Source of the DNA: Erythrobacter sp. WG
GTDB lineage: Bacteria; Pseudomonadota; Alphaproteobacteria; Sphingomonadales; Sphingomonadaceae
Assembly (NCBI RefSeq): GCF_026586795.1
Contig: NZ_JAPFGY010000015.1
Location: forward strand, 1 to 64,000
Length of the DNA: 64,000 bases
Reading direction: 5' to 3'
Shown here one piece after another: positions 28,456 through 36,299 of this stretch (position 1 is its first letter; the number at the start of each line of letters is the position of its first letter). The notes under the pieces are model-generated. The model was not told the DNA's origin and did no database searches. It saw only the letters and a program-made list of their open reading frames with translations. The position numbers were made by a program, and so were the translations under genes.

Positions 28456-28876
28456 CGCGGCGCCCGAACCGCTCGCGAGCCGCGCGCTGCGGCTTGCCAG
28501 CGAGAGCTTCCTTGCGGGCTCCGGCCCGGGCGGGCAGAATGCCAACAAGGTGGCGACGGAGGTCGAACTCAGGGTCAACATCTATGCCCTGCGCCTCAGC
28601 CCCCCGGTGTTCGCCCGGCTGCGGGCGCTGGCCGGGGCGAAGCTCGCTGGAAACGGCGACCTGATCGTCACGTCGAAGGCGCACCGGACGCAGGAGGCCA
28701 ACCGCCAGGACGCCCGCGCAAAGCTTGCCGCGCTGCTGGAAGAGGGACAGGTGGAGCCCAAGCGGCGCGCGAAAACCCGGCTCAACCGGGTGGGCAAGAC
28801 CGAGCGGTTGAAGGTCAAGAAGGTGCGCGGCGCGGTCAAGGCCAACCGCGGCAAGCCCCGCGCTTCGGACTGGTGA
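28448..28876 (+). CDS. arfB: Alternative ribosome-rescue factor ArfB
   Basis: This 142-residue class I release-factor-like protein has the catalytic GGQ at residues 28-30 within GSGPGGQNANKVAT and a basic C-terminal tail (KRRAKTRLNRVGKTERLKVK, VRGAVKANRGKPRASDW). ArfB hydrolyses peptidyl-tRNA on ribosomes stalled at mRNA ends, with the basic tail entering the empty mRNA channel. Codon-recognition domains of RF1/RF2 are absent, as expected. It overlaps the upstream pseudouridine synthase gene by 8 bp. Confidence 0.93.
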   Translation: MDDAAPEPLASRALRLASESFLAGSGPGGQNANKVATEVELRVNIYALRLSPPVFARLRALAGAKLAGNGDLIVTSKAHRTQEANRQDARAKLAALLEEGQVEPKRRAKTRLNRVGKTERLKVKKVRGAVKANRGKPRASDW

Positions 28877-29014
28877 CTGTTGTTGACTTTTCCCCGTGAA
28901 TCGGCGAATGGCGCGCTCGTGTGCGGTGTGCCGGTCCGATCCGGGCGCGCCGCGTTTGTTTTTTGACGCCCGCGCCAATGCACCAGTGGGCCGACCAGTC
29001 GACAGGAAACCGCC

Positions 29015-29182
29015 ATGGCGAAGCCCACCACCGTCAAGATCCGCCTCGTCTCGAGCGAGGGCACCGGCTTCTTCTACGTGACCAAGAAGAACCCGCGCAA
29101 CATCACCGAGAAGATGAGCTTCCGCAAGTACGATCCGGTCGCGCGCAAGCACGTCGAGTTCAAGGAAGCCAAGATCAAGTAA
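29015..29182 (+). CDS. rpmG: 50S ribosomal protein L33
   Basis: This 55-residue protein begins [20 protein letters not shown] and contains [19 protein letters not shown], the standard bacterial L33 sequence. It lacks the cysteine pairs of the zinc-binding L33 type (C-minus form). A Shine-Dalgarno-like CAGGAAA precedes the ATG. The 138-bp gap upstream contains TTGACT at about 28883 and a T-rich stretch near 28957, so it may have its own promoter after an arfB transcript end. Confidence 0.97.
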   Translation: MAKPTTVKIRLVSSEGTGFFYVTKKNPRNITEKMSFRKYDPVARKHVEFKEAKIK

Positions 29183-29261
29183 GGTCGGCTTCCCGCCGCG
29201 GCCGCTGGCCGGGCGCGATAATTCATCGACAGTTCAAGCCCTCCGCCCTAGGCGCGTCGGC

Positions 29262-29936
29262 ATGATCAAACACATCACTCCCGCCCGCACGCTTGTGCTG
29301 GGCCTCAGCACTGCCGCGCTCGCGCTCGGCCTTGCTCCCGGCAATCTTCCGTCGCTGACCCAGCCCGCCGCCGCGCAGACGGCGCAGGCGGGCGATCTCG
29401 ACCGCGTCGTCGGCGCCCTGCGCGGCATCTCGACGATGAAGGCGGATTTCACCCAGACCGACCGCCAGGGCCAGACCCTGCGCGGCACGATGACGCTGAA
29501 GCGGCCCGGCAAGATCCGCTTCGACTATGGCAAGTCGGCGAACTTCCTCGTCATCTCCAACGGCAAGTCGCTCTACGTCGTCGACTACGAGGTCGCGCAG
29601 GTCGAGCGTTGGCCGATCGGCAATTCGCCGCTCGGCGCGCTGTTCGATCCCGACAAGGACGTGAAGCGCTTCGGCAAGCTGGTGGCGACCGGCAACCCGG
29701 ACGTCGTCAGTGTCGAGGTGCGCGATCCCAAGAAGCCCGAGTTCGGGATGATCACGCTGATCTTCGTCAAGAACGCCGCCGCGCCGGGTGGGTTGCAGCT
29801 CACCCACTGGGTGGCGCTCGATGCGCAGAACAATCGCACCCGGGTGCAGCTCGCCAACCAGCGTTACGGTGTTGCGGTCGACGACAGCACCTTCACCTTC
29901 AAGGATCCTCGCCGCTCGGCTCGTCGTCCGGGATGA
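29262..29936 (+). CDS. lolA: Outer-membrane lipoprotein carrier protein LolA
   Basis: This 224-residue periplasmic protein has a signal peptide ending near PAAAQTAQA (residue about 38) and a LolA fold. Characteristic segments are MKADFTQTDRQGQTLRGTM, RPGKIRFDYGK and LYVVDYEVAQVERWPI. It carries lipoproteins released by LolCDE across the periplasm to the outer membrane. It lies 79 bp after rpmG on the same strand. A strong terminator is found 180 bp past its stop, after a structured noncoding segment. Confidence 0.9.
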   Translation: MIKHITPARTLVLGLSTAALALGLAPGNLPSLTQPAAAQTAQAGDLDRVVGALRGISTMKADFTQTDRQGQTLRGTMTLKRPGKIRFDYGKSANFLVISNGKSLYVVDYEVAQVERWPIGNSPLGALFDPDKDVKRFGKLVATGNPDVVSVEVRDPKKPEFGMITLIFVKNAAAPGGLQLTHWVALDAQNNRTRVQLANQRYGVAVDDSTFTFKDPRRSARRPG

Positions 29937-30018
29937 ACGGGTGCGCGGCGATCGGTTGTATGAAAGCGACAGAAAAAGGTTCGCGTTCATGTGGCTGAAA
30001 GGCACAGACCGCTAGACC

Positions 30019-30147
30019 GACAGGACAGAGCGGGCCGAAGGGAGGTTTCCCCCCTGTTGCCCACCCTTCATCAGGGCCTGCTTTGTACAAGCGTGACGAA
30101 CGCTCCATGGAACCCTCGACCCACCGCCCCCGGGTCGAGGGTTTTTT
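30019..30147 (+). ncRNA. Candidate structured small RNA after lolA
   Basis: This noncoding stretch folds strongly on the plus strand. A 12-bp stem pairs 30025-30036 with 30075-30086 using two G-U pairs, and an inner 6-bp stem (30037-30042 GAAGGG with 30064-30069 CCCTTC) encloses AGGTTTCCCCCCTG. A small hairpin AGCGT/ACGCT follows (30090-30104), then a Rho-independent terminator. It could be an independent sRNA or the 3' UTR of lolA processed from its mRNA. I could not match it with confidence to a known family; no convincing promoter is visible. Confidence 0.45.
30113..30147 (+). terminator. Strong Rho-independent terminator
   Basis: A perfect 10-bp stem CCCTCGACCC (30113-30122) pairs with GGGTCGAGGG (30132-30141) and is followed at once by six T residues (30142-30147). 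It acts on the plus strand and ends the lolA or small-RNA transcript before the convergent phosphatase gene. Confidence 0.92.
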
Positions 30148-30197
30148 GCTGCCTTCCCGGAGCCGCAGCCCATCCGGGCTGCGATGTCCTCGGCTTC

Positions 30198-31604
30198 CTA
30201 CTTCTGCCAGCCCAGCGCCTGCGCCATGATCGTGAAGATGACGTTCTGCTCGATGACCCCGCGCGCGCGCGCCGCGCCGGGGCCGGTGGCAAACAGGGCG
30301 ACATCCTCGCCCCCGTGCGTCTCGGCGCCGGTGGGGACGAGCGACTGCTGGCGCGCCGCGATGCCGGTCGTCGGCTCGGGACGCTCGCCCTTCACAGCGC
30401 CGGGACCGTTGGCGTAGCCGAGCGTGGCGTAGGGCTTGCCGTCGAGCGCGCGGGTCGGCGCGCCCGGCAGGTCGGCGCCCGCATGATCCCCGTCGCCGCC
30501 GCCCGGCGGGGGGATGACGAGACCAAGGATGTCGTTGCCGCGCACCGGGTAGCCGGCGATGGTGAAGACGTGGCTGTGATCGGCGGTGACGAGAATCAGC
30601 GTCTCCCGCGGATCTGTGTGGTCGACCGCCCATTGCACCGCCCGGGCGAATTCCACCGCTTCCTCGAGCGCGTAGCCGGCGCGGCCTTCGTGGTGGGCAT
30701 GATCGATGCGCCCGCCTTCGACCATCAGGTAATAGCCCTTCCTTGCGCCCTTCAGGCGGTCGATCGCCTGCGCGGTCATGTCGGTGAGGGTCGGCTCGGC
30801 GCTGTCGGGCTTGCGGTCGGCCATGTAGGTGAGGTGGCTGGGGCTGAACAGGCCGAGCACCGGCTTGTCCTTCGGCGCGGCGGCGAGGCCTGCGGCGTCC
30901 TTCACCACCACGCCGCCGGTCTTTGCGGCCCACGCGGCGGGCAGGTCCGCCGCCGGGTCGGCACGCCGCCCGCCGCCGGTGCTGCCATAGAACATCGCGG
31001 TGCCCCCGCCGAGGGCAAGATCGAACCTGGCGTCGACTAGCTGCTGCGCGATGTCCTTGCAGCCCTGCCCCTGCTGATCGGCAGGGATATTGGTATCGCT
31101 TTCCCAGTCGCGATCCGCCGTATGGGCATAGACCGCCGCCGGGGTGGCGTGGGTGATGCGGGTGGTGGTGACGATCCCCACGCCAAGGCCGCGCTTCTTG
31201 GCTTCCTCGCCCATCGTCGGCAGCGCATGGGCGAGCGCCTCCTTGCAGACCCCGCGCGTCGCCTCCGGCCCGATGCCGAGCACGCCGATACGGGTCTTCA
31301 CGCCCGTGTTCATCGCGCTCGCCGTGCCCGCGCTGTCGGGGACCTGCGCGTTGGTGTTGTAAGTCTTGACCAGCGCGACATTGGGGAATTTCTCGAAGCT
31401 GAGCTGGTTTTCCTCGCCGGTTTCCCCGCGCTTCTGCGCTTCGTAGATGCGTGCAGCGGTGATGGTCGAGATACCCATGCCGTCACCGATGAACAGGATG
31501 ACGTTCTTCGCGCGCGGCTCGGCCGGCGCGCGGCGATCCTTGGCGAGCGCCGGGGTGGCGGCGGCGGACGCGAGCAGCAGGGCGGCGAGAATGGTGCGGG
31601 TCAT
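30198..31604 (-). CDS. phoA: Alkaline phosphatase (PhoA family)
   Basis: This 468-residue periplasmic phosphomonoesterase has a signal peptide ending near TPALA (residue 21), a metal aspartate in VILFIGDGMGIS (D41) and the phosphorylated serine S91 in VPDSAGTASAMNTG. Further metal sites are TRITHATPAAVYAHT, EGGRIDHAHHEGRA and TADHSHVF. The set of ligands is complete. It releases phosphate from organic esters and so would complement the PstS lipoprotein encoded 15 kb away. No clear Pho box is visible in the 98-bp gap shared with the divergent xth gene. Confidence 0.93.
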   Translation of the reverse strand: MTRTILAALLLASAAATPALAKDRRAPAEPRAKNVILFIGDGMGISTITAARIYEAQKRGETGEENQLSFEKFPNVALVKTYNTNAQVPDSAGTASAMNTGVKTRIGVLGIGPEATRGVCKEALAHALPTMGEEAKKRGLGVGIVTTTRITHATPAAVYAHTADRDWESDTNIPADQQGQGCKDIAQQLVDARFDLALGGGTAMFYGSTGGGRRADPAADLPAAWAAKTGGVVVKDAAGLAAAPKDKPVLGLFSPSHLTYMADRKPDSAEPTLTDMTAQAIDRLKGARKGYYLMVEGGRIDHAHHEGRAGYALEEAVEFARAVQWAVDHTDPRETLILVTADHSHVFTIAGYPVRGNDILGLVIPPPGGGDGDHAGADLPGAPTRALDGKPYATLGYANGPGAVKGERPEPTTGIAARQQSLVPTGAETHGGEDVALFATGPGAARARGVIEQNVIFTIMAQALGWQK

Positions 31605-31702
31605 GGCGGGTCTCCCAAGGGCGCGGCCGCTCCTATCGCGCGCCCGCGCGACGATAAAGTGAAAGCTGGAAACTTGCGGTGGGTGGTCCTAAGTCCCGCC
31701 CC

Positions 31703-32503
31703 ATGCTGTCCCCCAAGCTCTCCGTCGCCACCTGGAACATCAACTCCGCGCGCCTGCGCGTGGGGCTGATCGAGAAGCTCCTGACCGAGGCCGCGCCCGA
31801 CATCCTGTGCCTGCAGGAGATCAAGTGCGAGAGCCACCTGTTCCCGGCCGAGGCATTGGCGAACCTCGGCTACACCTGGCAGGCGGTGAGCGGGCAGAAG
31901 GGCTATCACGGCGTCGCCACGGTGAGCCGCGTGCCAATCCGCGAGGTCACGCGCCACGACTGGCAGGACAATGGCGAGGCGCGGCATATCGGGGTCGAGG
32001 TGCTTGGGCGCGACCTGCTGCTCGAGAACGTCTACGTCCCCGCCGGCGGTGATGTGCCGGACCGCGCGGTGAACCCGAAGTTCGGTCAGAAGCTCGATTT
32101 CCTCGGGCGCATGACGCGCTGGGCCGACAAGCTCGACCGCCCGACGCTGATCGTCGGCGACTTCAACATCGCTCCGCTGGAAAGCGACGTGTGGAGCCAC
32201 AAGCAGCTCCTCAAGGTCGTCAGTCACACGCCGATCGAGGTCGAGACGCTGGGCAAGTTCCGCGACGCGCACGGCTGGGTCGATATCGGCCGCGAGCACG
32301 TGCCCCATCCGGGGCGCTACTACTCCTGGTGGAGCTATCGCAATCCGGGCTGGCAGGAGAACGACAAGGGGCGGCGGCTCGATCACATGTGGGCCTCGCC
32401 CGAACTCGCGAGGCAGGCGACATCGCACCGCGTGATCGAGGAGGCGCGTGCCTGGGACCAGCCTTCGGACCACGTGCCGCTGGTGACGGAGTTCGAGCTC
32501 TGA
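31703..32503 (+). CDS. xth: Exodeoxyribonuclease III
   Basis: This 266-residue endonuclease/exonuclease/phosphatase-fold enzyme repairs abasic sites. Motifs are VATWNINSARLRV at the N-terminus, the metal glutamate in LCLQEIKCES, LIVGDFNIAPLESDVW and the C-terminal QPSDHVPLVTEFEL. The ATG at 31703 gives the normal N-terminus; eight upstream codons are open but unlikely. Its stop lies inside the presumed ribA start region, so the two genes are probably cotranscribed. Confidence 0.93.
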   Translation: MLSPKLSVATWNINSARLRVGLIEKLLTEAAPDILCLQEIKCESHLFPAEALANLGYTWQAVSGQKGYHGVATVSRVPIREVTRHDWQDNGEARHIGVEVLGRDLLLENVYVPAGGDVPDRAVNPKFGQKLDFLGRMTRWADKLDRPTLIVGDFNIAPLESDVWSHKQLLKVVSHTPIEVETLGKFRDAHGWVDIGREHVPHPGRYYSWWSYRNPGWQENDKGRRLDHMWASPELARQATSHRVIEEARAWDQPSDHVPLVTEFEL

Positions 32504-33582
32504 GGGCAGGGCCCTCACCCGAACGCCGCGCCGCACAGGCGGTCGACGGCTTGCGCCACGGCTGGCCACTCGCCTTCGCGGGCGGGCCGACCCTGCTGCC
32601 GGTCGAGACGACCATCGCGCGCGGGGCCACCGCGCCCAGGATGCTGATCTCCGCCGCCCGCGCCGCCACCCTGAAGCTCGCCAACCAGCGCGAGGCCGCC
32701 CAAAGCCCTGGCGTGCCCCACGCGCCGGTCCTGATCGCGGGCGGCGAGGACTTCACGCTGTCCGATGCCCTGCCAATCGCCGATCCGGCGCTCGATCTCG
32801 GCAATCCCTTGAAGGGGCCGTTCAAGGCGGTCAGCTTCGCCTGGCCGGAGGTGGCCGCCGCCGCGCTGGAGTTCGCACGCATTGCAGGCATCCTCCCCGC
32901 GTTTCTCGTGGACGCCGAAGCCGCAGGCGAGGCGCTCCCCGTCGCGGTGAGCGATCTTGCGGCCTACCGGGACGCCGGAGCGCTCAGGATCGTCACCCGC
33001 GCGCGCCTGCCGGTCTCCGCCTGCGAGGACGCCGAAATCGTCGCCTTCCGCTCCGACGCCGACCTGCGAGAGCACGTGGCGCTCATCGTCGGCAGGCAGA
33101 ACGGCGACCGGCAGCCGCTCGTCCGCCTGCATTCGGAATGCCTCACCGGCGACATCCTCGGCAGCCTCAAGTGCGACTGCGGCCCGCAACTCGACGCCGC
33201 GCTTCACGCCATGGCCGCCGAAGCGCGGGCGACCGGCGGGTGGGGCGTGCTGCTCTATATGCGGCAGGAGGGGCGCGGGATCGGGCTCATCAACAAGCTG
33301 CGCGCCTACCGGTTGCAAGACCAGGGCTTCGACACGGTCGAGGCCAACCAGCGCCTCGGCCTCCCCGACGAGGCACGCGACTTCCCGGTGGCGGCGCGGA
33401 TGCTGGAGCTGCTGGGGGCGACGATCATCCGGCTGCTCACCAACAACCCGGCCAAGGTGCGTGCGCTGGAAGCAGCAGGGATCACGGTCAGCGAGCGCGT
33501 GCCGCACCAGCTCCCCGAAAATCCCCACAACGCCCGCTATCTTGCGACCAAGCGCGACCGGTCAGGGCACTTGCTGATCTGA
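32500..33582 (+). CDS. ribA: GTP cyclohydrolase II (RibA)
   Basis: This enzyme converts GTP to the first riboflavin precursor. The C-terminal half has all catalytic features: zinc cysteines in SECLTGDILGSLKCDCGPQL, the QEGRGIGL loop and DTVEANQRLGLPDEARDF. About 180 extra residues precede this core, a long form known in alphaproteobacteria. No ATG or GTG lies near the expected beginning; the candidates are CTG at 32500, overlapping the xth stop, or TTG at 32551. The start is therefore uncertain and translation may depend on coupling to xth. Confidence 0.85.
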   Translation: MRAGPSPERRAAQAVDGLRHGWPLAFAGGPTLLPVETTIARGATAPRMLISAARAATLKLANQREAAQSPGVPHAPVLIAGGEDFTLSDALPIADPALDLGNPLKGPFKAVSFAWPEVAAAALEFARIAGILPAFLVDAEAAGEALPVAVSDLAAYRDAGALRIVTRARLPVSACEDAEIVAFRSDADLREHVALIVGRQNGDRQPLVRLHSECLTGDILGSLKCDCGPQLDAALHAMAAEARATGGWGVLLYMRQEGRGIGLINKLRAYRLQDQGFDTVEANQRLGLPDEARDFPVAARMLELLGATIIRLLTNNPAKVRALEAAGITVSERVPHQLPENPHNARYLATKRDRSGHLLI

Positions 33583-33855
33583 ATCTTGCGCTGTTCGGGG
33601 ACAGTGTGGACATAGCGGAACCGGCCCGAAGCGGACAGACCGGACACCGTGTCCGGCGCCGGGGGCGACGATCAACGGAGTGACCGCATCAGCCTCGTCT
33701 GAGCCAAAAGCTGCCGTTCGGCTAGCGACCCCAAGGCGGTCATTGTGGCCATGCTGACTTCCGTCCGACATCCAGCCATTTGGCAGCGATTGCGAATAGC
33801 GTAAACGGGCCGGAATAAGCGAACGCCTTTGGCGTGTGCTGCGGGAGAAAGTGCG

Positions 33856-34527
33856 ATGGTCTATTCGCTTGGCAAGGTCAGTGTTTATGAGACGACGCCC
33901 GGCATTGAAACTGTGGGCGGCGATGAAGCATGGACAAGGGTCGATTATCTGCATCCTGATGCGGTAGACCGACATGCCAAAGGGGAAGAAAATCATAGTC
34001 GGCGCTTGGGCTATGGCTATCCCATCGCACCCGAAACTGCACCGAAGGCAATGATCTGGAAAAGCAAAAGCAAGTTGCCGCCTGATTACGCCTTCGGCAA
34101 TAACGAGATTATGCTGGTATCAAGAAGATTTCATGATATCGTTGATCGTTTTGAGCTTGGCGTGCATCAGTTTCTGCCAGTTCAGATGTATTTCAATCGG
34201 AACGACGCCGATCCGTTCGGCACCTTCTACTGGTTCGTATGCTGCACTTTGATCGACAGTCTCGATCCACACCTTACGACCATACCCTTCCGAGGTTTTT
34301 ACGACGAGCGCATGGAGGATGGGTTACGTCGCGGCCGTTGGCACATTGATGCGGAGGCCGATCCTCCTCAGAAGGCAGTGTTCAGCCTAAAAGCGATTGG
34401 AAATCATCATCTGTGGCGCGATCCTTACCGCGCACGCAGCTATGTGCACTGCTCTGATGCGTTTGGCGATGCGATTGAGGGGGCTGAATTGAAAGGCTTT
34501 GGCCTTAAACATTTCGAGCAGATCTAA
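33856..34527 (+). CDS. Imm11-like (DUF1629) immunity-type protein
   Basis: This 223-residue soluble protein lies in visibly lower-GC sequence than its surroundings. Features such as NNEIMLVSRRFHDIVDRFEL and VHQFLPVQMYFNRN resemble the imm11 family, in which a C-terminal segment describes 'the date when the protein was made obsolete' style polymorphic-toxin immunity neighbours; the family name reflects predicted immunity to secreted toxins. No toxin gene is adjacent. The start at 33856 follows GGGAGAAA. The gene and its flanks (33583-34635) look acquired. The assignment rests on remembered family pattern only. Confidence 0.55.
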   Translation: MVYSLGKVSVYETTPGIETVGGDEAWTRVDYLHPDAVDRHAKGEENHSRRLGYGYPIAPETAPKAMIWKSKSKLPPDYAFGNNEIMLVSRRFHDIVDRFELGVHQFLPVQMYFNRNDADPFGTFYWFVCCTLIDSLDPHLTTIPFRGFYDERMEDGLRRGRWHIDAEADPPQKAVFSLKAIGNHHLWRDPYRARSYVHCSDAFGDAIEGAELKGFGLKHFEQI

Positions 34528-34635
34528 GCCCTCAAAGCCGCCATTCGCCTTTCCACCCATTTGCCGTCACCGAGGCAACTGCAGCGGCTTTCCGAAAGCG
34601 GACAGTCGTCGCGCTTTTCGAGCAGGCCGCAAGCC

Positions 34636-35598
34636 TCAGCGCTGCTCGTATTGCTTGATGCCGCCCGCGATCCTGTTGCCCTGCATCACGATTTGAGAGG
34701 CCGTCCAGTCCGCGAGGAAGGCGCTGCTGCGGGTGACGCCGGGGACGAAGCGCGCCTCGTTGTCCACCACCTGCAAGCCGTCTGACGGGTGCAGCAGGTC
34801 CTCCGCCCCCAGCGCGATGAAGGCGGAATAGTTCTCCTTGTCGCGCCCCTGCACGAACCAGTTGTCCGCGATCCGGCCAACGCTGCCCGCCGGCAGGTCG
34901 ATCATATAGTTGGTCGCCTTGCCGTTCGCATCGTCGAAGCTGTTGTTTTCGAGGATCACCTCGCGGCTGCGGGCCTTGACGTAGTGCCCGCCCGTGCCGC
35001 GTTCGAAGCGGCTCTCGCGAACGGTGAGGGAACCGTAATTGCCGATGTAGATCGAATGCGCGCAGCCGGCCGAATTCTCGCAGGTGCCGAGCCCGGTGAA
35101 GGTCGAACGGGTGATGAAGATGCGGCCCGCAGGGTCGTCGGCGGTGAGGATGCCTTGCTGGCTGTCCTGGAAGCGCGCCTGGGCGACGTTCAATGCACCC
35201 TTCTCGAGCCGGATGCCTGCGCCGTTGCCGTCGGGCACCTTGATGTTGCTGAAGGTGATGCCGCGCACCTCGGCGCCGATGCCGCGCAGGACGAGCGCCG
35301 CCTTGCCTTCGCAGGCGCGCGCCATGAAGGTCACGCTGCCGGGCTCGGCCGCCTCGTAGACGATCACGCCATCGGTCTGGACGGCGCATTGGCGGTAGGT
35401 ACCGGGCTGGATGCGGATCGTGGCGCGGGTATTGCCGACGGCGTCCACCGCCTGCTGAAGCGTGGAAAACCGCTGCCCGCTTTCCACGATGGTGAAGGCA
35501 TCGGGCACCGGCTGCGCGCTGGCGGCGGCGAGCGGCAGGGCGAGCGCCGCGGCGGTGATCAGCGCCCGGGTCGGCGCACGGGGAGCGGTGGAGGTCAT
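34636..35598 (-). CDS. Secreted right-handed beta-helix protein
   Basis: This 320-residue protein has a signal peptide (ALITAAALALPLAAASAQ). It continues with an N-terminal pectate-lyase-like lead (FSTLQQAVDAVGNTRATIRI, PGTYRQC) and short repeating strands (GITFSNIKV, IFITRSTFTG, LTVRESRFE, VILENNSF) typical of a parallel beta-helix. It probably binds or degrades a polysaccharide, but no catalytic set can be named. The start at 35598 is chosen for the signal peptide. It is divergent from a small lipoprotein gene. Confidence 0.8.
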   Translation of the reverse strand: MTSTAPRAPTRALITAAALALPLAAASAQPVPDAFTIVESGQRFSTLQQAVDAVGNTRATIRIQPGTYRQCAVQTDGVIVYEAAEPGSVTFMARACEGKAALVLRGIGAEVRGITFSNIKVPDGNGAGIRLEKGALNVAQARFQDSQQGILTADDPAGRIFITRSTFTGLGTCENSAGCAHSIYIGNYGSLTVRESRFERGTGGHYVKARSREVILENNSFDDANGKATNYMIDLPAGSVGRIADNWFVQGRDKENYSAFIALGAEDLLHPSDGLQVVDNEARFVPGVTRSSAFLADWTASQIVMQGNRIAGGIKQYEQR

Positions 35599-35756
35599 GG
35601 CGACATGATACCATCGGCCCTTGCGGCAACCACCGGCCCCGGACGCGGTGTTCCCATTTGGCACTTGGCGGGCGGGCCCCCGCGTGGCTAAACCCTGCCC
35701 CAGACCGGACGGAGCCTCGGGCGCTCCGATCCCCGCTCATCGAGAGGAGATTCCCC

Positions 35757-36038
35757 ATGCGCACACTCAGGACCCTTGCCGTGATCGCGGCGCCCATGCT
35801 GATGCTCGCCGCCTGCGGCAGCGCCGACGATGCTTCGACCGAAGCCACGGCCGACACCGTCGAGATGCCCGCCGACAGCGCGCTCGCCCCGGTGAACGAC
35901 GCGCCGGTCGCCGATCCGACCGCCACGGCGACGGATGCGCCGGCCGCGCCCGAGGCGACCACCACCGCCGCTGCCGATGCGGCGGCCGATGTTGCCGCCA
36001 AGGCCATCACCGCCGCCGAAGCCACCCCGGCGGAATAG
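35757..36038 (+). CDS. Small alanine-rich lipoprotein
   Basis: This 93-residue protein has a lipoprotein signal peptide (MRTLRTLAVIAAPMLMLAACG, lipobox LAAC near residue 20). A low-complexity mature part is rich in Ala, Thr, Asp, Pro and Glu, with no aromatic core, and so is probably disordered. GAGAGGAGA precedes the ATG. It is followed by another small lipoprotein gene 10 bp downstream. Function is not known. Confidence 0.7.
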   Translation: MRTLRTLAVIAAPMLMLAACGSADDASTEATADTVEMPADSALAPVNDAPVADPTATATDAPAAPEATTTAAADAAADVAAKAITAAEATPAE

Positions 36039-36048
36039 GCGCCGCGCC

Positions 36049-36267
36049 GTGCGACGCTGCCTGCCCGCCGTCTGCGCGCTCGCGCTCGTCCTGGCCGCTT
36101 GCGGCGAGGAGGGCGCGAAGGCGCCCGGCGGGGTGAGCCCGGGCGAGGCCAAGGCGCTCGAGGACGCGGCCTCGATGCTCGACGAGCGCAAGCTGCCACC
36201 TGAGGCGCTGCCCAGCGATGTGCCCGCCGATGCGCCGACGCCGGAGGCCTCCGCCGCGGCGCCCTAG
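36049..36267 (+). CDS. Second small lipoprotein
   Basis: This 72-residue protein starts at GTG 36049 with a short lipoprotein signal (CLPAVCALALVLAACGEE) and a mature part containing SPGEAKALEDAASMLDERKL then proline/alanine-rich sequence. The conserved-looking EAKALEDAASMLD helix occurs in small uncharacterised sphingomonad lipoproteins. It lies 10 bp after the 93-residue lipoprotein and 32 bp before the acyl-CoA dehydrogenase, all on one strand. Confidence 0.65.
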   Translation: MRRCLPAVCALALVLAACGEEGAKAPGGVSPGEAKALEDAASMLDERKLPPEALPSDVPADAPTPEASAAAP

Positions 36268-36299
36268 GCGTCCCTCCTTTTGCGACAAGGACCACGACC

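Noticed and set aside
30019..30147. Identification as 6S RNA, SRP RNA or tmRNA
   Set aside because: No tetraloop or conserved core of SRP RNA, no tRNA-like ends for tmRNA, and the 6S central bubble cannot be shown by eye; left as an unassigned RNA.
33583..34635. Complete toxin-immunity or mobile element
   Set aside because: Only one immunity-like gene is visible; no transposase, integrase, toxin or clear target-site duplication was found.
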